From DAISVY01 sp036826635 (GTDB taxonomy: Bacteria; Zixibacteria; MSB-5A5; GN15; FEB-12), in assembly GCA_036826635.1 (NCBI GenBank), contig DAISVY010000001.1:248001-312000 (forward strand): a stretch of 64,000 bases of DNA. Reading direction: 5' to 3'. Positions within the stretch are counted from its first letter, which is position 1; the number at the start of each line of letters is the position of its first letter. The position numbers were made by a program, and so were the translations under genes. The notes beneath the pieces are model-generated. The model was not told the origin of the DNA and ran no database searches. It was given only the letters and a program-made list of their open reading frames with translations. Below are positions 51,391-60,539 of the stretch, piece by piece.

Positions 51391-51648
51391 ATGACAGAAG
51401 AAAATACGACCGACCGTAAACTGAGAGGTGATCATTGTCTTAACGTATTCGTCTCGCATGAGTTGAAAAGCCAACTCAAACAACTGGCCGGGAAATACGA
51501 CCGAACCGTGGCCGATATCGTCCGGGCGGTTTTGCGTATCGGGATACCGATGATGGAGGGCATGTCAAGGGCGGAGGAAGTGATGGTAAAGGAATACATC
51601 CAGCTTTTCCGTAAGCTTCGCCAGGTCAAAACGCTCAAAGAGTTGTAG
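51391..51648 (+). CDS. Ribbon-helix-helix DNA-binding protein (85 aa)
   Basis: Start ATG 51391 (MTEENTTDRKLRGDHCLNVF) with GGGGAGG upstream; the open frame continues upstream through the previous gene in another frame and is not used. The core CLNVFVSHELKSQLKQLAGK then DRTVADIVRAVLRIGIP is a strand plus two helices as in CopG/Arc/MetJ-type repressors. A charged helical tail follows. Coupled to the sigma-region-4-like gene; could be its co-regulator. No toxin gene adjoins, so an antitoxin role is unlikely. Confidence 0.78.
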   Translation: MTEENTTDRKLRGDHCLNVFVSHELKSQLKQLAGKYDRTVADIVRAVLRIGIPMMEGMSRAEEVMVKEYIQLFRKLRQVKTLKEL

Positions 51649-51660
51649 CCCGTCAGAGAA

Positions 51661-51703
51661 AAGCGGCCGCCGGGGTATTTATTGTCCCGACGACCGCTTT
51701 GAT
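51661..51703 (+). terminator. Bidirectional terminator between convergent genes
   Basis: AAGCGG/CCGCTT outer stem with an imperfect GC inner stem; short T runs follow on both strands. It lies between the RHH gene and the M14 peptidase gene. Confidence 0.55.
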
Positions 51704-51725
51704 TTGCACTATTGCGGCCAAATGC

Positions 51726-54700
51726 CTACGGACAAGGCGGCAGCGGATTGAGCGAAATGAACAGGTGATCGATCAGAACAGTCAGGTCACCCATGTCAAC
51801 AATGCCGGTGAGGTCAACGTTGGCCTCCGGCTCACAGCACAGCGGGCTCAGGCTGATGAAGAGATGGTCGATCAGAACGGTCAGATCGCCCATGTCCGGC
51901 AGTTCCTCTTCGCCGCAATCCACGTTGCCGACGGTGCCGATACAGCAGGACGGCTCGAAAGATACTCGTCCGGACGTGTAATCGATCCCGCGCGACGGGG
52001 CGGTCCCCAGCCAGCCGCTTGTACACGATTCGGCGGCTCCGCCGTATGTGCCGCTGATTCCGGTTATGTCTGCCAGGTCGGCGTTGTACACATTATCGGA
52101 TACGGCCAATACCTGTACGGTGGGGCCGGGAAGCGTACCCACGGCAATGGTGTTGTCGCCGCAGTAATCCCAGACGAAGTTGATATCGCGGCTGATCGGT
52201 TCACCGGGATCAGTGAGGCCGAATTTCATCCGCACCAGAGTCTTCGGCGATGGCAACGGGGAAATATCGTCTTCGATGATTTCGCCTGTGCCGGTCGCGG
52301 CAACGGCGGAAATCCGCAGTTGGGCCATATCGTCGACGATGTCCACGGAATAATCGAAATAATTCCAGGCGGTCAGATCTTCCCCTCTTTGGACATCCAG
52401 CAGTTCCAGTCCGGTGGTATCATATTCCAGATGGAGCTGGAACCCGACGAAGTTTTCGTTGCCGGTGTTCATGTCGATTGTCACCCACCCGGTATCCACG
52501 GCGTGAAACTCGGTGTTGGCCACGGTTACCGAGTAAGCCGGGTTGTCCCGCGGAGCGGCCGGACCGGACGGAACGAGCAGGCTCAGGCCGGTCTTTTCGG
52601 GCGGCGTGCAGGGCTCGGCCAGACCGAGTATGACCTGCTCCAGATAGGTGCGGTCGCTTTCGGCAAGAGTGAGGCCGTCACAGTTGATGTCACTTTGTCC
52701 GATCTGGGTTTCGACGTCGTAGGTGAAGGCGGACAGGCCGTTCATGAAGTAATTGTTGTAAACCACCAAATCGGAGATGGCGTGCGAAATACCGTCGACA
52801 TCCATATCGCCGTTATTGGCTCCCAGCACTTCCGTGGTCGCCGGATCCGAGAACGGTCCCCATTGATCTTCGGCGTCTTTGGCTCGCACTTTGTAGGTGT
52901 ACAAACCGGCTTCCTTGCCCGAGAAGGCGTAGTAGTCGTCGGCGATGGTTGAGGAGATAACGGTCTCGCTGCCGTACGCGAAATGCGGGGCGATATCGTC
53001 AATGTAGAAACCTTCGTTGACCACCGCGCCGTCGGAATTATATCTGAACCTTATTTGTATTTGCTGTCCGACATAGGCGGTAAGGTCGAACACGCCGTCG
53101 ACCCAGCCGCTGGAAGCGCCGGTGATGCCGTTGCCCTGGTTGGTTCCGTTGGGATTGGAAGTGGTTGTTAGATTGCCCGGGATGGAGCTGAAATTCACGC
53201 CGTCGGTAGCCACTTCCACGTAGGCATAGTCCCAGTTGCTTTCGATGTCATACCAGGTCTTGAACCTGAGCGTGTCACCCGCTTCCACCATCAGTCCGTT
53301 CCCCATAGCCACGGAATTGTTCAGGTTGTTGCCCGAACCGGAATAGAAACTCGACGGAGCGGAGTAACTCCGAGTGGTGGACACCGAGTAGCCATCATTG
53401 TCCCAGTTGTCGAAACTGTTGCAGGAATCGGTTATCCGTTGGGGGTTCTGCATCTCCAGCAATTCGTATACGACCGCGGGATTAAGCGAATCATCGTGTG
53501 TCCACGCCACGGTGTAGCTGCTGCCGTTGATGATCGAGTCGAGCGTTATCGCCGGGGCGGTCGGCGCCCGCATTTGCTCAACGTGGCCGGCAATACGAGT
53601 CAGGAACAACTGGGGTTGCAGGTTCTCGTCGACAAGATCGGGAATCCGGCTGGTAGACGGCCAGAACCCATCGCTGTAATTGCCTACCTCGATACTGAAA
53701 GAGTAAGACTTGTTTTTGAGGGTTTGTTCACCGTAGTACCAGTCATCGGTGACACCATTTACCTCGTCGAAACCCCAGATGATGGTCGGATCGTAGCCGT
53801 TATAAGAGCTTATGGAATCGCCCATCAGAACGAACAGGTCCTGATCGGGGGTGTAATAAGAATCGTATCCCCAGGGCCAGAGGATTGCATTGGAATACGA
53901 GTGGAAATAAAGTGTAACGATAAACTCGTGAGCCAGGGCAAAATCGCGCATATTCTGCGCTTCCGGTTCCGAAAACGGGCCGGAGCCGCGGTAAATTTCC
54001 GAGGAGCCGGAGGAGGATGAACCGGAATTGTTGTAGCCCCATTCGTAGCCGTAATTACGGTTCAAATCCACGCCGTAGCTGCCGTCGCCGTTGTTGCGCC
54101 GGTTTTTCCGCCACATCCCGCCACCGCTCGGATCGGTGTATTCGTTGTAGTAATATCCGTCCGGGTTAACCACCGGGACAATCCAGATTTCCCGCTCGTC
54201 CACCAGGTTTTTCACGTCCGGATTGAGGCTGTAGTTGTCGGTTATGTAATCCACGAAATTGAGAAGCACCAGCGGCGTTATGACCTCGCGGGCGTGGATG
54301 GCCGCGGTGAACATCACCTCGGGCTCGTCCTCGTCGATCTCCGGATTGTCCGATATTTTTATCGCCCACATGTCCCGTCCTTCAATCGTCGATCCCAGAT
54401 TCTGTTTGGCCGAAACGATATTGGGGTGATCGGCGATGACAGTATCGACATGGGCGATTATCTCGTCCAGGGTCATATATCCGCCCATATCCTTGGAGAC
54501 ATCGAGGCGGGAACGATAGAAAGCCCCCATGGATTCATGAATAACTTCGTATTTGAAACCTTGTCCTTCAAGGGCATCCAGTTCCGATTGTGAGGCGACG
54601 ATTTCGAAGTAATCATCGCCGCGGAGGACGATATCAAGCCCCATTTGCCGGAGTTGTATCCAGTCCTGTTTGGTTTCGAAAGGTACTCGTATGAGGATAT

Positions 54701-54782
54701 CGTGCTGCTGACCGGCCAGAATAGCCGGGACAAAAACCAGCAGGCAGAGAATTAACGGCAGAACGAAGCGCTTGAAACTCAT
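51726..54782 (-). CDS. M14 zinc carboxypeptidase with cohesin-like and two dockerin-like modules
   Basis: A 1018-residue secreted protein. Signal peptide (1-23); propeptide-like region; M14 domain (~100-400) with zinc ligands His163 and Glu166 (HARE), His294 (LYFHSYSN) and catalytic Glu365 (SIEVG), plus VDLNRNYGYEWG for substrate binding; a jelly-roll domain (~455-605); a fibronectin-like segment (~610-655); dockerin-like 1 (~657-721, GDMDVDGISHAISDL and SDINCDGLTLAES); a cohesin-like domain (~747-895, VTIDMNTGNENFVGFQLHL, YDTTGLELL); and dockerin-like 2 (~945-1018). The last 70 residues closely match the C25 peptidase end. Cleaves C-terminal residues from extracellular peptides. AGGAGA lies five bases before the ATG. 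Confidence 0.9.
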   Translation of the reverse strand: MSFKRFVLPLILCLLVFVPAILAGQQHDILIRVPFETKQDWIQLRQMGLDIVLRGDDYFEIVASQSELDALEGQGFKYEVIHESMGAFYRSRLDVSKDMGGYMTLDEIIAHVDTVIADHPNIVSAKQNLGSTIEGRDMWAIKISDNPEIDEDEPEVMFTAAIHAREVITPLVLLNFVDYITDNYSLNPDVKNLVDEREIWIVPVVNPDGYYYNEYTDPSGGGMWRKNRRNNGDGSYGVDLNRNYGYEWGYNNSGSSSSGSSEIYRGSGPFSEPEAQNMRDFALAHEFIVTLYFHSYSNAILWPWGYDSYYTPDQDLFVLMGDSISSYNGYDPTIIWGFDEVNGVTDDWYYGEQTLKNKSYSFSIEVGNYSDGFWPSTSRIPDLVDENLQPQLFLTRIAGHVEQMRAPTAPAITLDSIINGSSYTVAWTHDDSLNPAVVYELLEMQNPQRITDSCNSFDNWDNDGYSVSTTRSYSAPSSFYSGSGNNLNNSVAMGNGLMVEAGDTLRFKTWYDIESNWDYAYVEVATDGVNFSSIPGNLTTTSNPNGTNQGNGITGASSGWVDGVFDLTAYVGQQIQIRFRYNSDGAVVNEGFYIDDIAPHFAYGSETVISSTIADDYYAFSGKEAGLYTYKVRAKDAEDQWGPFSDPATTEVLGANNGDMDVDGISHAISDLVVYNNYFMNGLSAFTYDVETQIGQSDINCDGLTLAESDRTYLEQVILGLAEPCTPPEKTGLSLLVPSGPAAPRDNPAYSVTVANTEFHAVDTGWVTIDMNTGNENFVGFQLHLEYDTTGLELLDVQRGEDLTAWNYFDYSVDIVDDMAQLRISAVAATGTGEIIEDDISPLPSPKTLVRMKFGLTDPGEPISRDINFVWDYCGDNTIAVGTLPGPTVQVLAVSDNVYNADLADITGISGTYGGAAESCTSGWLGTAPSRGIDYTSGRVSFEPSCCIGTVGNVDCGEEELPDMGDLTVLIDHLFISLSPLCCEPEANVDLTGIVDMGDLTVLIDHLFISLNPLPPCP

Positions 54783-54815
54783 GGTGATCTCCTATGAGGT
54801 AAGTATACTTCATAC

Positions 54816-54843
54816 AATATAGCGACTTTGGCCGTTGTGGCAA
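54816..54843 (-). promoter_or_regulatory. Sigma70 promoter of the M14 peptidase gene
   Basis: On the minus strand: TTGCCA (54843-54838), 16-base spacer, TATATT (54821-54816). Confidence 0.7.
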
Positions 54844-54943
54844 CCATAAACTGCGGCCCCTCGGTTCCGTTGCGGGGCTCAATCATGGATTATCGGACGG
54901 TTCCGGGCTTTACCGAAGAGGTGATCGATCGGCAAAAAACCGC

Positions 54944-54972
54944 TTGAACCCGTTGCGGCCAGTGTGTATACT
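54944..54972 (+). promoter_or_regulatory. Sigma70 promoter of the lipid A operon
   Basis: TTGAAC (54944-54949), 17-base spacer, TATACT (54967-54972). A TTG at 54944 is in frame with lpxC but is this -35 box, so it is not the start; the leader is about 22 nt. Confidence 0.75.
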
Positions 54973-55000
54973 CCGGCAACTTTGTATCGAAACACGTGAT

Positions 55001-56389
55001 ATGTTTGACAAACAGCGTACCGTAAAGCAACCGATTTCAATGAGCGGTGTCGGGTTACACACCGGTAACACCAGTACTCTGACTTTCAAACCGGCCCCGC
55101 CGGACCACGGCATCCGTTTTGTCCGTACCGACCTGGCGGGTCATCCCTGGGTGATGGCCGATGTGGACCATGTTGTCGACATCTCACGCGGCACGACGTT
55201 GCAGCACGGTGAGGCCAAGGTCCATACGGTTGAACATGTGCTGGCGGCTTTGGCCGGGCTCCAGATAGATAATATCGTTATCGAACTGGACACGAACGAG
55301 CCGCCGGTGGGTGACGGTTCGGCCATGCCCTATGTCGATAAGCTGCTGGAAGCCGGGATCGAGAATCAGGAAGTCGATAAGTACTATCTCGAGATCGATA
55401 CCCCCATGGCTTACAGCGAACCGGAACGGCATGTCGATCTGGTCGTTACGCCGTCGGACGATCTGCGCATTACGTTCATGATCGACTACAAGAATCCGGC
55501 TCTCGGGACGCAGTATACCTCGCTTGTTGATCTCGACAAGGAATTCGTGGAGGAATTCGCCCCGGCGCGTACTTTCTGTTTCTTCTCCGAACTGGAGATG
55601 CTCAAGGAACAGGGCCTGATCAAGGGTGGACGGTTGGACAACGCTATCGTTATCTATGACTCCGATTCGGGCCCGGTGGAAATTGAGCGCATACGCAAGG
55701 TGCTGGGTCTTAAAGATAAAATCTTCGTCGGTGAAACCGGCATAATCAACGATGTGAAGCTTCGTTTTTACAACGAACCGGTGCGGCATAAGACGGTCGA
55801 TTTGCTCGGTGATCTGCTGCTGATCGGAGCGCCGGTAAAAGGTCATATTCTGGCCGGTCGTTCGGGCCATCGGGCGAATGTTGCTCTGGCCAAGAAAATG
55901 CGCGAGCTTTACCAGAAGAGAAAAATCGCCAGCCGTTTTCCCAAAGCCGAAAAGGCTATTCTGGACGTCAGGGCCATTCTGGATTTTCTGCCGCACCGCT
56001 ATCCTTTTCTGCTGGTAGATCGGGTTATAGATTTCGTCCCCGGCAAGAGCGTCAGAGCTATCAAGAACGTGACTTTCAATGAGCCGTATTTCCAGGGGCA
56101 TTTCCCCGGGCGTCCGATCATGCCGGGGGTTTTGATTCTGGAAGCTATGGCTCAGGCGGGCGGAGTGCTGCTGCTGAACGTGGCCGAGGATCCCAAATCC
56201 AAGCTGGTTTATTTCGCTTCGGTGGACAACGCCAAGTTCCGCAAGCCGGTTACTCCGGGTGATCAACTGGTGTTTGAAGTCGAGATGCACGCTTTCCGCC
56301 GGAATACCTGCAAGATGTCATCACGGGCGTATGTTGACGATACCGTCGTGGCCAGTGCCGATTTTCTGGCAATGTTGATTGATCGATGA
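55001..56389 (+). CDS. lpxC/fabZ: Bifunctional LpxC/FabZ fusion: UDP-3-O-acyl-GlcNAc deacetylase and hydroxyacyl-ACP dehydratase
   Basis: About 462 residues from ATG 55001. The N-terminal ~310 residues are LpxC: MSGVGLHTGNTSTLTF, zinc His in HTVEHVLAAL, and GHILAGRSGHRANVALA. The C-terminal ~145 residues are FabZ: FLPHRYPFLLVDRV, QGHFPGRPIMPGVLILEAMAQ, with the catalytic His and Glu. LpxC commits UDP-GlcNAc to lipid A; FabZ competes for the same hydroxyacyl-ACP pool, so a fusion balances both. Known in Bacteroidetes and other FCB lineages. First gene of the operon; its stop overlaps lpxA (ATGA). Confidence 0.97.
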   Translation: MFDKQRTVKQPISMSGVGLHTGNTSTLTFKPAPPDHGIRFVRTDLAGHPWVMADVDHVVDISRGTTLQHGEAKVHTVEHVLAALAGLQIDNIVIELDTNEPPVGDGSAMPYVDKLLEAGIENQEVDKYYLEIDTPMAYSEPERHVDLVVTPSDDLRITFMIDYKNPALGTQYTSLVDLDKEFVEEFAPARTFCFFSELEMLKEQGLIKGGRLDNAIVIYDSDSGPVEIERIRKVLGLKDKIFVGETGIINDVKLRFYNEPVRHKTVDLLGDLLLIGAPVKGHILAGRSGHRANVALAKKMRELYQKRKIASRFPKAEKAILDVRAILDFLPHRYPFLLVDRVIDFVPGKSVRAIKNVTFNEPYFQGHFPGRPIMPGVLILEAMAQAGGVLLLNVAEDPKSKLVYFASVDNAKFRKPVTPGDQLVFEVEMHAFRRNTCKMSSRAYVDDTVVASADFLAMLIDR

Positions 56390-57159
56390 CCAATATTCAC
56401 AACACAGCTATTGTTTCTTCCAAGGCCGAACTGGCGGACGGCGTTACGGTCGGACCGCACACGATAATCGAAGACGACGTGGTGATCGGCGAAGGGACGC
56501 GGATTGCCTCCAATGTTCTGTTGGCCGACGGGGCTCGGCTGGGCCGGAACGTGAAGGTGTCGCACGGGGCGGTGATCGGTACACCGCCGCAGGATCTGAA
56601 ATTCGGGGGCGAGATTACCCAGGCACGCATCGGCGACGATACGGTTATCCGTGAATATGTTACCGTCAATCGGGGGACCCGAGCGCACGGCGAGTCATCG
56701 GTGGGTAAAAACTGCATGCTGATGGCCTATGCTCACGTAGCCCATGATTGCATTGTCGGTGACAACGTGATTATGGCCAACTCGGTCAATCTGGGCGGGC
56801 ATATCGAGATCGACGACTATGCTATTCTGGGTGGTGTGCTGGCCGTGCATCAGTTCGTAAAGATCGGGGCTCATGCCATGATCGGCGGCGGTTTCAGAGT
56901 GGTGCAGGATGTCTGCCCGTTTGCCATGGTGGCCGGATATCCTCTCAGGGTGATCGGGTTGAACTCCGTCGGTCTCAGGCGGCGCGGTTTCGAAAAAGAG
57001 ACTATTCAAGCCCTGAAGCGGGCATTTGGTCTGCTTTTTCATTCCGGACTTAATACCACTCAGGCTGTCGAGAAAATAAACGAAGAGATGAATATAATTC
57101 CCGAGGTTCAGACACTTCTGGACTTTCTTCCGCGCTCGACCCGGGGCATCGTCAAGTAA
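56386..57159 (+). CDS. lpxA: UDP-N-acetylglucosamine O-acyltransferase LpxA
   Basis: A 257-residue left-handed beta-helix protein with hexapeptide repeats (VGPHTIIEDDVVIGEGTRIA, VGDNVIMANSVNLGGHIEID). Catalytic His in MAYAHVAHDCIVG, and family motif GTPPQDLKFGG, RGFRV-type stretch GGFRVVQDVCPFAMVAGYP. It adds a 3-hydroxyacyl chain to UDP-GlcNAc, the first lipid A step. Overlaps lpxC/fabZ by four bases. LpxD and LpxH are not in the window. Confidence 0.97.
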   Translation: MTNIHNTAIVSSKAELADGVTVGPHTIIEDDVVIGEGTRIASNVLLADGARLGRNVKVSHGAVIGTPPQDLKFGGEITQARIGDDTVIREYVTVNRGTRAHGESSVGKNCMLMAYAHVAHDCIVGDNVIMANSVNLGGHIEIDDYAILGGVLAVHQFVKIGAHAMIGGGFRVVQDVCPFAMVAGYPLRVIGLNSVGLRRRGFEKETIQALKRAFGLLFHSGLNTTQAVEKINEEMNIIPEVQTLLDFLPRSTRGIVK

Positions 57160-57209
57160 CCAAACAAAAGATACAGCCAGCCGCAGAGACTTTCGAGAAA
57201 GGAAGGGGT

Positions 57210-58304
57210 ATGCTGAGATTCTGGTTTATGCTGGGAGTGGTGGCCCTGCTCGGCTCGACCGCAGCCGCCCAGAGTAAAGAGGGTTCGGCCTCATTGTCGC
57301 GGTGGCCGGAATCCCCGTCCGTAAGCGCCAATGGCATGGGGCAGGCGGGGGTTATGCGCACCGACAACCTTTCGTTCTATGTCAATCCGGCTACGCTCGG
57401 TTTTCTATCCTGTCGATATGCCGCGATTGCGTTCTACCCCGGTAAAACGACTTTGGGGGGATCATCGTCGGGTTCCTCGGAGATTTCGGCTGCGTCGCTG
57501 GCTTTGAAGCTGGACGCTGTTGCCGGTCTGGAGTCATCGCCGTTCAGTATCGGGCTCGGTTATGCCCGTCTTGACCTGGAATCGCCCGAATATACTGAGT
57601 TTGGCGGCGGGCACGGGTTTTCTTTCGAGGACACGTACCATCATTTTGCGATTGGTGTCGGGTACTCCTGTGCTGTCGAGGTGAGTCTGGGGCTGGCTTA
57701 CCGTCATTTTTCGGAAGAAGCGGACTCGGTGTCGATGGATGGTGATGCCTTCGATATCGGTCTGTTCTGTTGTGCTCCGGTGGGACAATGGCTGAGCTTT
57801 GACGGCGGAACCTCGCTGAAGTGGCAAAGCCGTCTGCTGGGCGCGGTTGTTTTGGCCAATTATGGGCCGGATATCGAGGTGGGAGGTTCCAGCTATGTTC
57901 CGGCCAGAACACGGAGAATCGGCGCCGCTCTTGATCTTATGGCTGCTTCCGACCGGTTGATTTGGCTGTCTGTTCTTCCGGCCTTTGAGCTTCGGACACT
58001 TGTCAACGGTGACGATAAAACCACCACCTGTCTGGGTCTTGAAGCCGGTCTGGCAGAGATCCTATGGGCGCGAGTTGGCTCTGTCGATCAGCCGGATTAC
58101 GATACTGATTATGGGACGTTCGGTGTTACCGTCTCGACTCGCGGTATTCAGAAGCTCTTGTTTGATAACGAATACGAGCGGTCCGACGGTCTGGGCGGGA
58201 CGTTGCTGCGCCGACTGAACGTGATGTTTTCATACGCTCGCAATGATCCCGAAGAAGACCAGCTCGAAAACACCGATTACTACAGTCTGGAAATCAGTTT
58301 CTGA
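57210..58304 (+). CDS. PorV/PorQ-like outer-membrane protein in the lipid A operon
   Basis: A 364-residue protein with signal peptide (MLRFWFMLGVVALLGSTAAA). SANGMGQAGVMRTDNLSFYVNPATLGFLS is the PorV/PorQ N-terminal hallmark (AMGxAGVA...YxNPA), here divided as NGMGQAGV and YVNPATLG. Alternating strands follow and the end is DYYSLEISF. Fifty bases after lpxA with a strong AAGGAAGGGG site, so coexpressed with LPS genes. A second, diverged member is at 1.9 kb. Role in export or lipid transport unproven. Confidence 0.82.
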   Translation: MLRFWFMLGVVALLGSTAAAQSKEGSASLSRWPESPSVSANGMGQAGVMRTDNLSFYVNPATLGFLSCRYAAIAFYPGKTTLGGSSSGSSEISAASLALKLDAVAGLESSPFSIGLGYARLDLESPEYTEFGGGHGFSFEDTYHHFAIGVGYSCAVEVSLGLAYRHFSEEADSVSMDGDAFDIGLFCCAPVGQWLSFDGGTSLKWQSRLLGAVVLANYGPDIEVGGSSYVPARTRRIGAALDLMAASDRLIWLSVLPAFELRTLVNGDDKTTTCLGLEAGLAEILWARVGSVDQPDYDTDYGTFGVTVSTRGIQKLLFDNEYERSDGLGGTLLRRLNVMFSYARNDPEEDQLENTDYYSLEISF

Positions 58305-58436
58305 TCCGGGGCGCGGTCAATTCGGGACCGGCCGGCGGCGTGCAACCGAACGAATACGCTTTATCTTCTCCGTTCTGCGTGTTACCTTCAGGCGATATTA
58401 GATGATAGTGCAAGCAGTCTGGGAGTAGTGAACGGC

Positions 58437-59432
58437 ATGGACAAACTCAGGACGGCAGTAGTCGGGGTCGGCTCGCTGGGTCGCCACCATTTGAAATGGC
58501 TTTCGCAGTTGGCTGATTCCGAACTGGTCGGGCTGTACGATACCGACTTGGAAAAAGCCGGGCGTTATGCTTCCGAGTATGGGGTAGAGGCCTTCTCCTC
58601 GCTGGAGGAACTGGCCGACCGGGCAGAGGCGGTGTCTGTCGTGGTGCCGACCACCGCACATTATGAAGTTGCTTCACGTTTAATAGCCCGGGGTGTCCAT
58701 TGTCTGATCGAGAAGCCGGTTACACCCAACCTTGAAGAAGCCGGAGAATTGGAAAAGCTTGCCGTTCGGTATGGCGTCAAGGTGACGGTGGGGCAGATAG
58801 AGCGTTTCAATCCGGCGGTGCGGTCGCTGGCCGGTACAGATATTCGCCCGGCCTTCATCGAGGCTCACCGACTGGCGGCCTTTGATCCGCGTGGTACCGA
58901 CGTGGCGGTAATTCTCGATCTGATGATTCACGATATCGACCTCGTTCTCATGTTCATCAAAGCTGATCTGGTGGATATTCAGGCTTCCGCCGTGGCGGTT
59001 ATTTCGGAGCAGGCGGACATTGCCAACGCTCGACTTACTTTTGCCGACGGGGCGGTGGCCAACCTGACGGCTTCCCGCATTTCGTTAAAACCGATGCGTA
59101 AGCTGCGCATATTTCAACGGTCCGGTTATTGCTCGCTGGATTTGGCTCAGAAACAGGCTGATCTCTATCGGTTGACCCGACCCGGTGAAGATACTTCCGG
59201 TATTCGCCTGCCGCTGGGGCGCTCGGATCGGGAGCTGGTATACTCGAAGAAAGAAGACGACGGTCAGGATATGCTCGGAGCCGAACTTGAGAGTTTCCTG
59301 CGAGCTGTTATCGATGACAAGCCGGTGGCGGTGACGCTGGCTGAGGCTTCGCGAGCCCTTGAGGTGGCCCTGGAAGTGGAGCGGATCGGTTTGAGTGCGA
59401 ACCGTTCCATGACGGAGGAGAAACCGGCCTAA
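58437..59432 (+). CDS. Gfo/Idh/MocA-family oxidoreductase
   Basis: About 331 residues from ATG 58437 (a GTG at 58428 is also possible). Rossmann motif TAVVGVGSLGRHHLKWL, the family EKP in CLIEKPVTPN, and HDIDLVLMF in the catalytic region. In lpx clusters such an enzyme can be GnnA, which oxidises UDP-GlcNAc for amino-sugar lipid A, but its partner transaminase GnnB is not in the window, so this is only a hypothesis. Other members reduce or oxidise sugars in LPS pathways. Its stop directly abuts the lpxB start. Confidence 0.88.
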   Translation: MDKLRTAVVGVGSLGRHHLKWLSQLADSELVGLYDTDLEKAGRYASEYGVEAFSSLEELADRAEAVSVVVPTTAHYEVASRLIARGVHCLIEKPVTPNLEEAGELEKLAVRYGVKVTVGQIERFNPAVRSLAGTDIRPAFIEAHRLAAFDPRGTDVAVILDLMIHDIDLVLMFIKADLVDIQASAVAVISEQADIANARLTFADGAVANLTASRISLKPMRKLRIFQRSGYCSLDLAQKQADLYRLTRPGEDTSGIRLPLGRSDRELVYSKKEDDGQDMLGAELESFLRAVIDDKPVAVTLAEASRALEVALEVERIGLSANRSMTEEKPA

Positions 59433-60539
59433 ATGGCTGCCCGGGATATTTTCATCTCAGCCGGGGATCCTTCGGGTGATAACGCTTCCGGTCGCATGGT
59501 CGCGGAGTTGCAGAAGCTGCATCCCGACCTTGCTTTTTTCGGATTGGGCGGGCTGCGCCTCAAAGCGCTCGGTCAGGAACAGGCGGCCGACAGCGCGGAT
59601 CTGGCGGTGTTGGGTTTTCAGGAAGTAGCCCGGCGCTTCTTCTTTTTTCGTCGATTGCTTCAGGAATGTGTCGAGCAAATCCGTACCCGTCGGCCATCGG
59701 CCGTGATTCTGGTAGATTATCCCGGTTTCAACTTACGGTTAGCTAAGCGGATCAAATCGCTGGGCCTTCCCATCATATATTACATTTCGCCTCAGGTATG
59801 GGCATGGGGGCGCAGACGTATTGATCTGATCAGGGCCTGTGTGGATCGTGTTCTGGTTATTCTGCCCTTTGAACAGGCCTTTTATCGTCGCCATAACGTT
59901 GCCTGTGACTTTGTCGGGCATTATCTTCTTGAAGATATCCCGCCGAACTACCTCGGTACGGCTCCGCCCGGCCGGGGACAACTGGCCGTTTTGCCCGGCT
60001 CTCGTCGACAGGAAGTCGAGCGTATGTTGCCGGCCATGCTGAAAGCGGCCCGGCGCTTCTGCCGCGAAGATAACACGCGGGCGGTGGTGGCCGGAGTGCG
60101 GGGAGCCTGTGAGTACGAACGCCTGATGGAAAACAACGATGACGGCCCGGTTGATCTGGTCTATGACGATTCCCGCCGCGTTATAAACGAGTCGGATATG
60201 GTCTTGACCGCTTCGGGTACGGCCACTCTGGAAACGGGTATTATCGGTCGACCCATGGTCGTGGTGTATAAGACCGGTTTCTTCACCTATCAGATAGCCA
60301 GTCGTTTGGTTCATCTGGACAGTATCTCGCTGGTAAATCTGGTGCTGGGAGAAAAGGTCGTTCCCGAGCTTATTCAGCGCCGGGCCACACCGGAGGCTAT
60401 GTACCGCGAGTTGAAGAAGTATTCCTCCGACCCGTCCTGTCGCCATCAGGTCCTGACCCGGCTGGGACAGCTTCGGGGTCTCCTTGGCGGAACGGGAGCC
60501 TCGGAGCGAACCGCCCGGATAATTAGCGGTTATTTATGA
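59433..60539 (+). CDS. lpxB: Lipid-A-disaccharide synthase LpxB
   Basis: A 368-residue GT-B glycosyltransferase. SAGDPSGDNASGRMVAEL, FFGLGGLRLKALG, YISPQVWAWGRRRI, LLPFE-type VILPFEQAFYRRH, VLPGSRRQEVERMLP and ASGTATLETGIIGRPMVVVYK are all family signatures. It joins UDP-2,3-diacylglucosamine and lipid X to form the lipid A disaccharide. It ends with a four-base overlap (ATGA) with waaA. Confidence 0.97.
   Translation: MAARDIFISAGDPSGDNASGRMVAELQKLHPDLAFFGLGGLRLKALGQEQAADSADLAVLGFQEVARRFFFFRRLLQECVEQIRTRRPSAVILVDYPGFNLRLAKRIKSLGLPIIYYISPQVWAWGRRRIDLIRACVDRVLVILPFEQAFYRRHNVACDFVGHYLLEDIPPNYLGTAPPGRGQLAVLPGSRRQEVERMLPAMLKAARRFCREDNTRAVVAGVRGACEYERLMENNDDGPVDLVYDDSRRVINESDMVLTASGTATLETGIIGRPMVVVYKTGFFTYQIASRLVHLDSISLVNLVLGEKVVPELIQRRATPEAMYRELKKYSSDPSCRHQVLTRLGQLRGLLGGTGASERTARIISGYL

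Noticed and set aside
51391..51648. Toxin-antitoxin system around the RHH gene
   Set aside because: No toxin-like gene is adjacent; the partner has a sigma-region-4 HTH.
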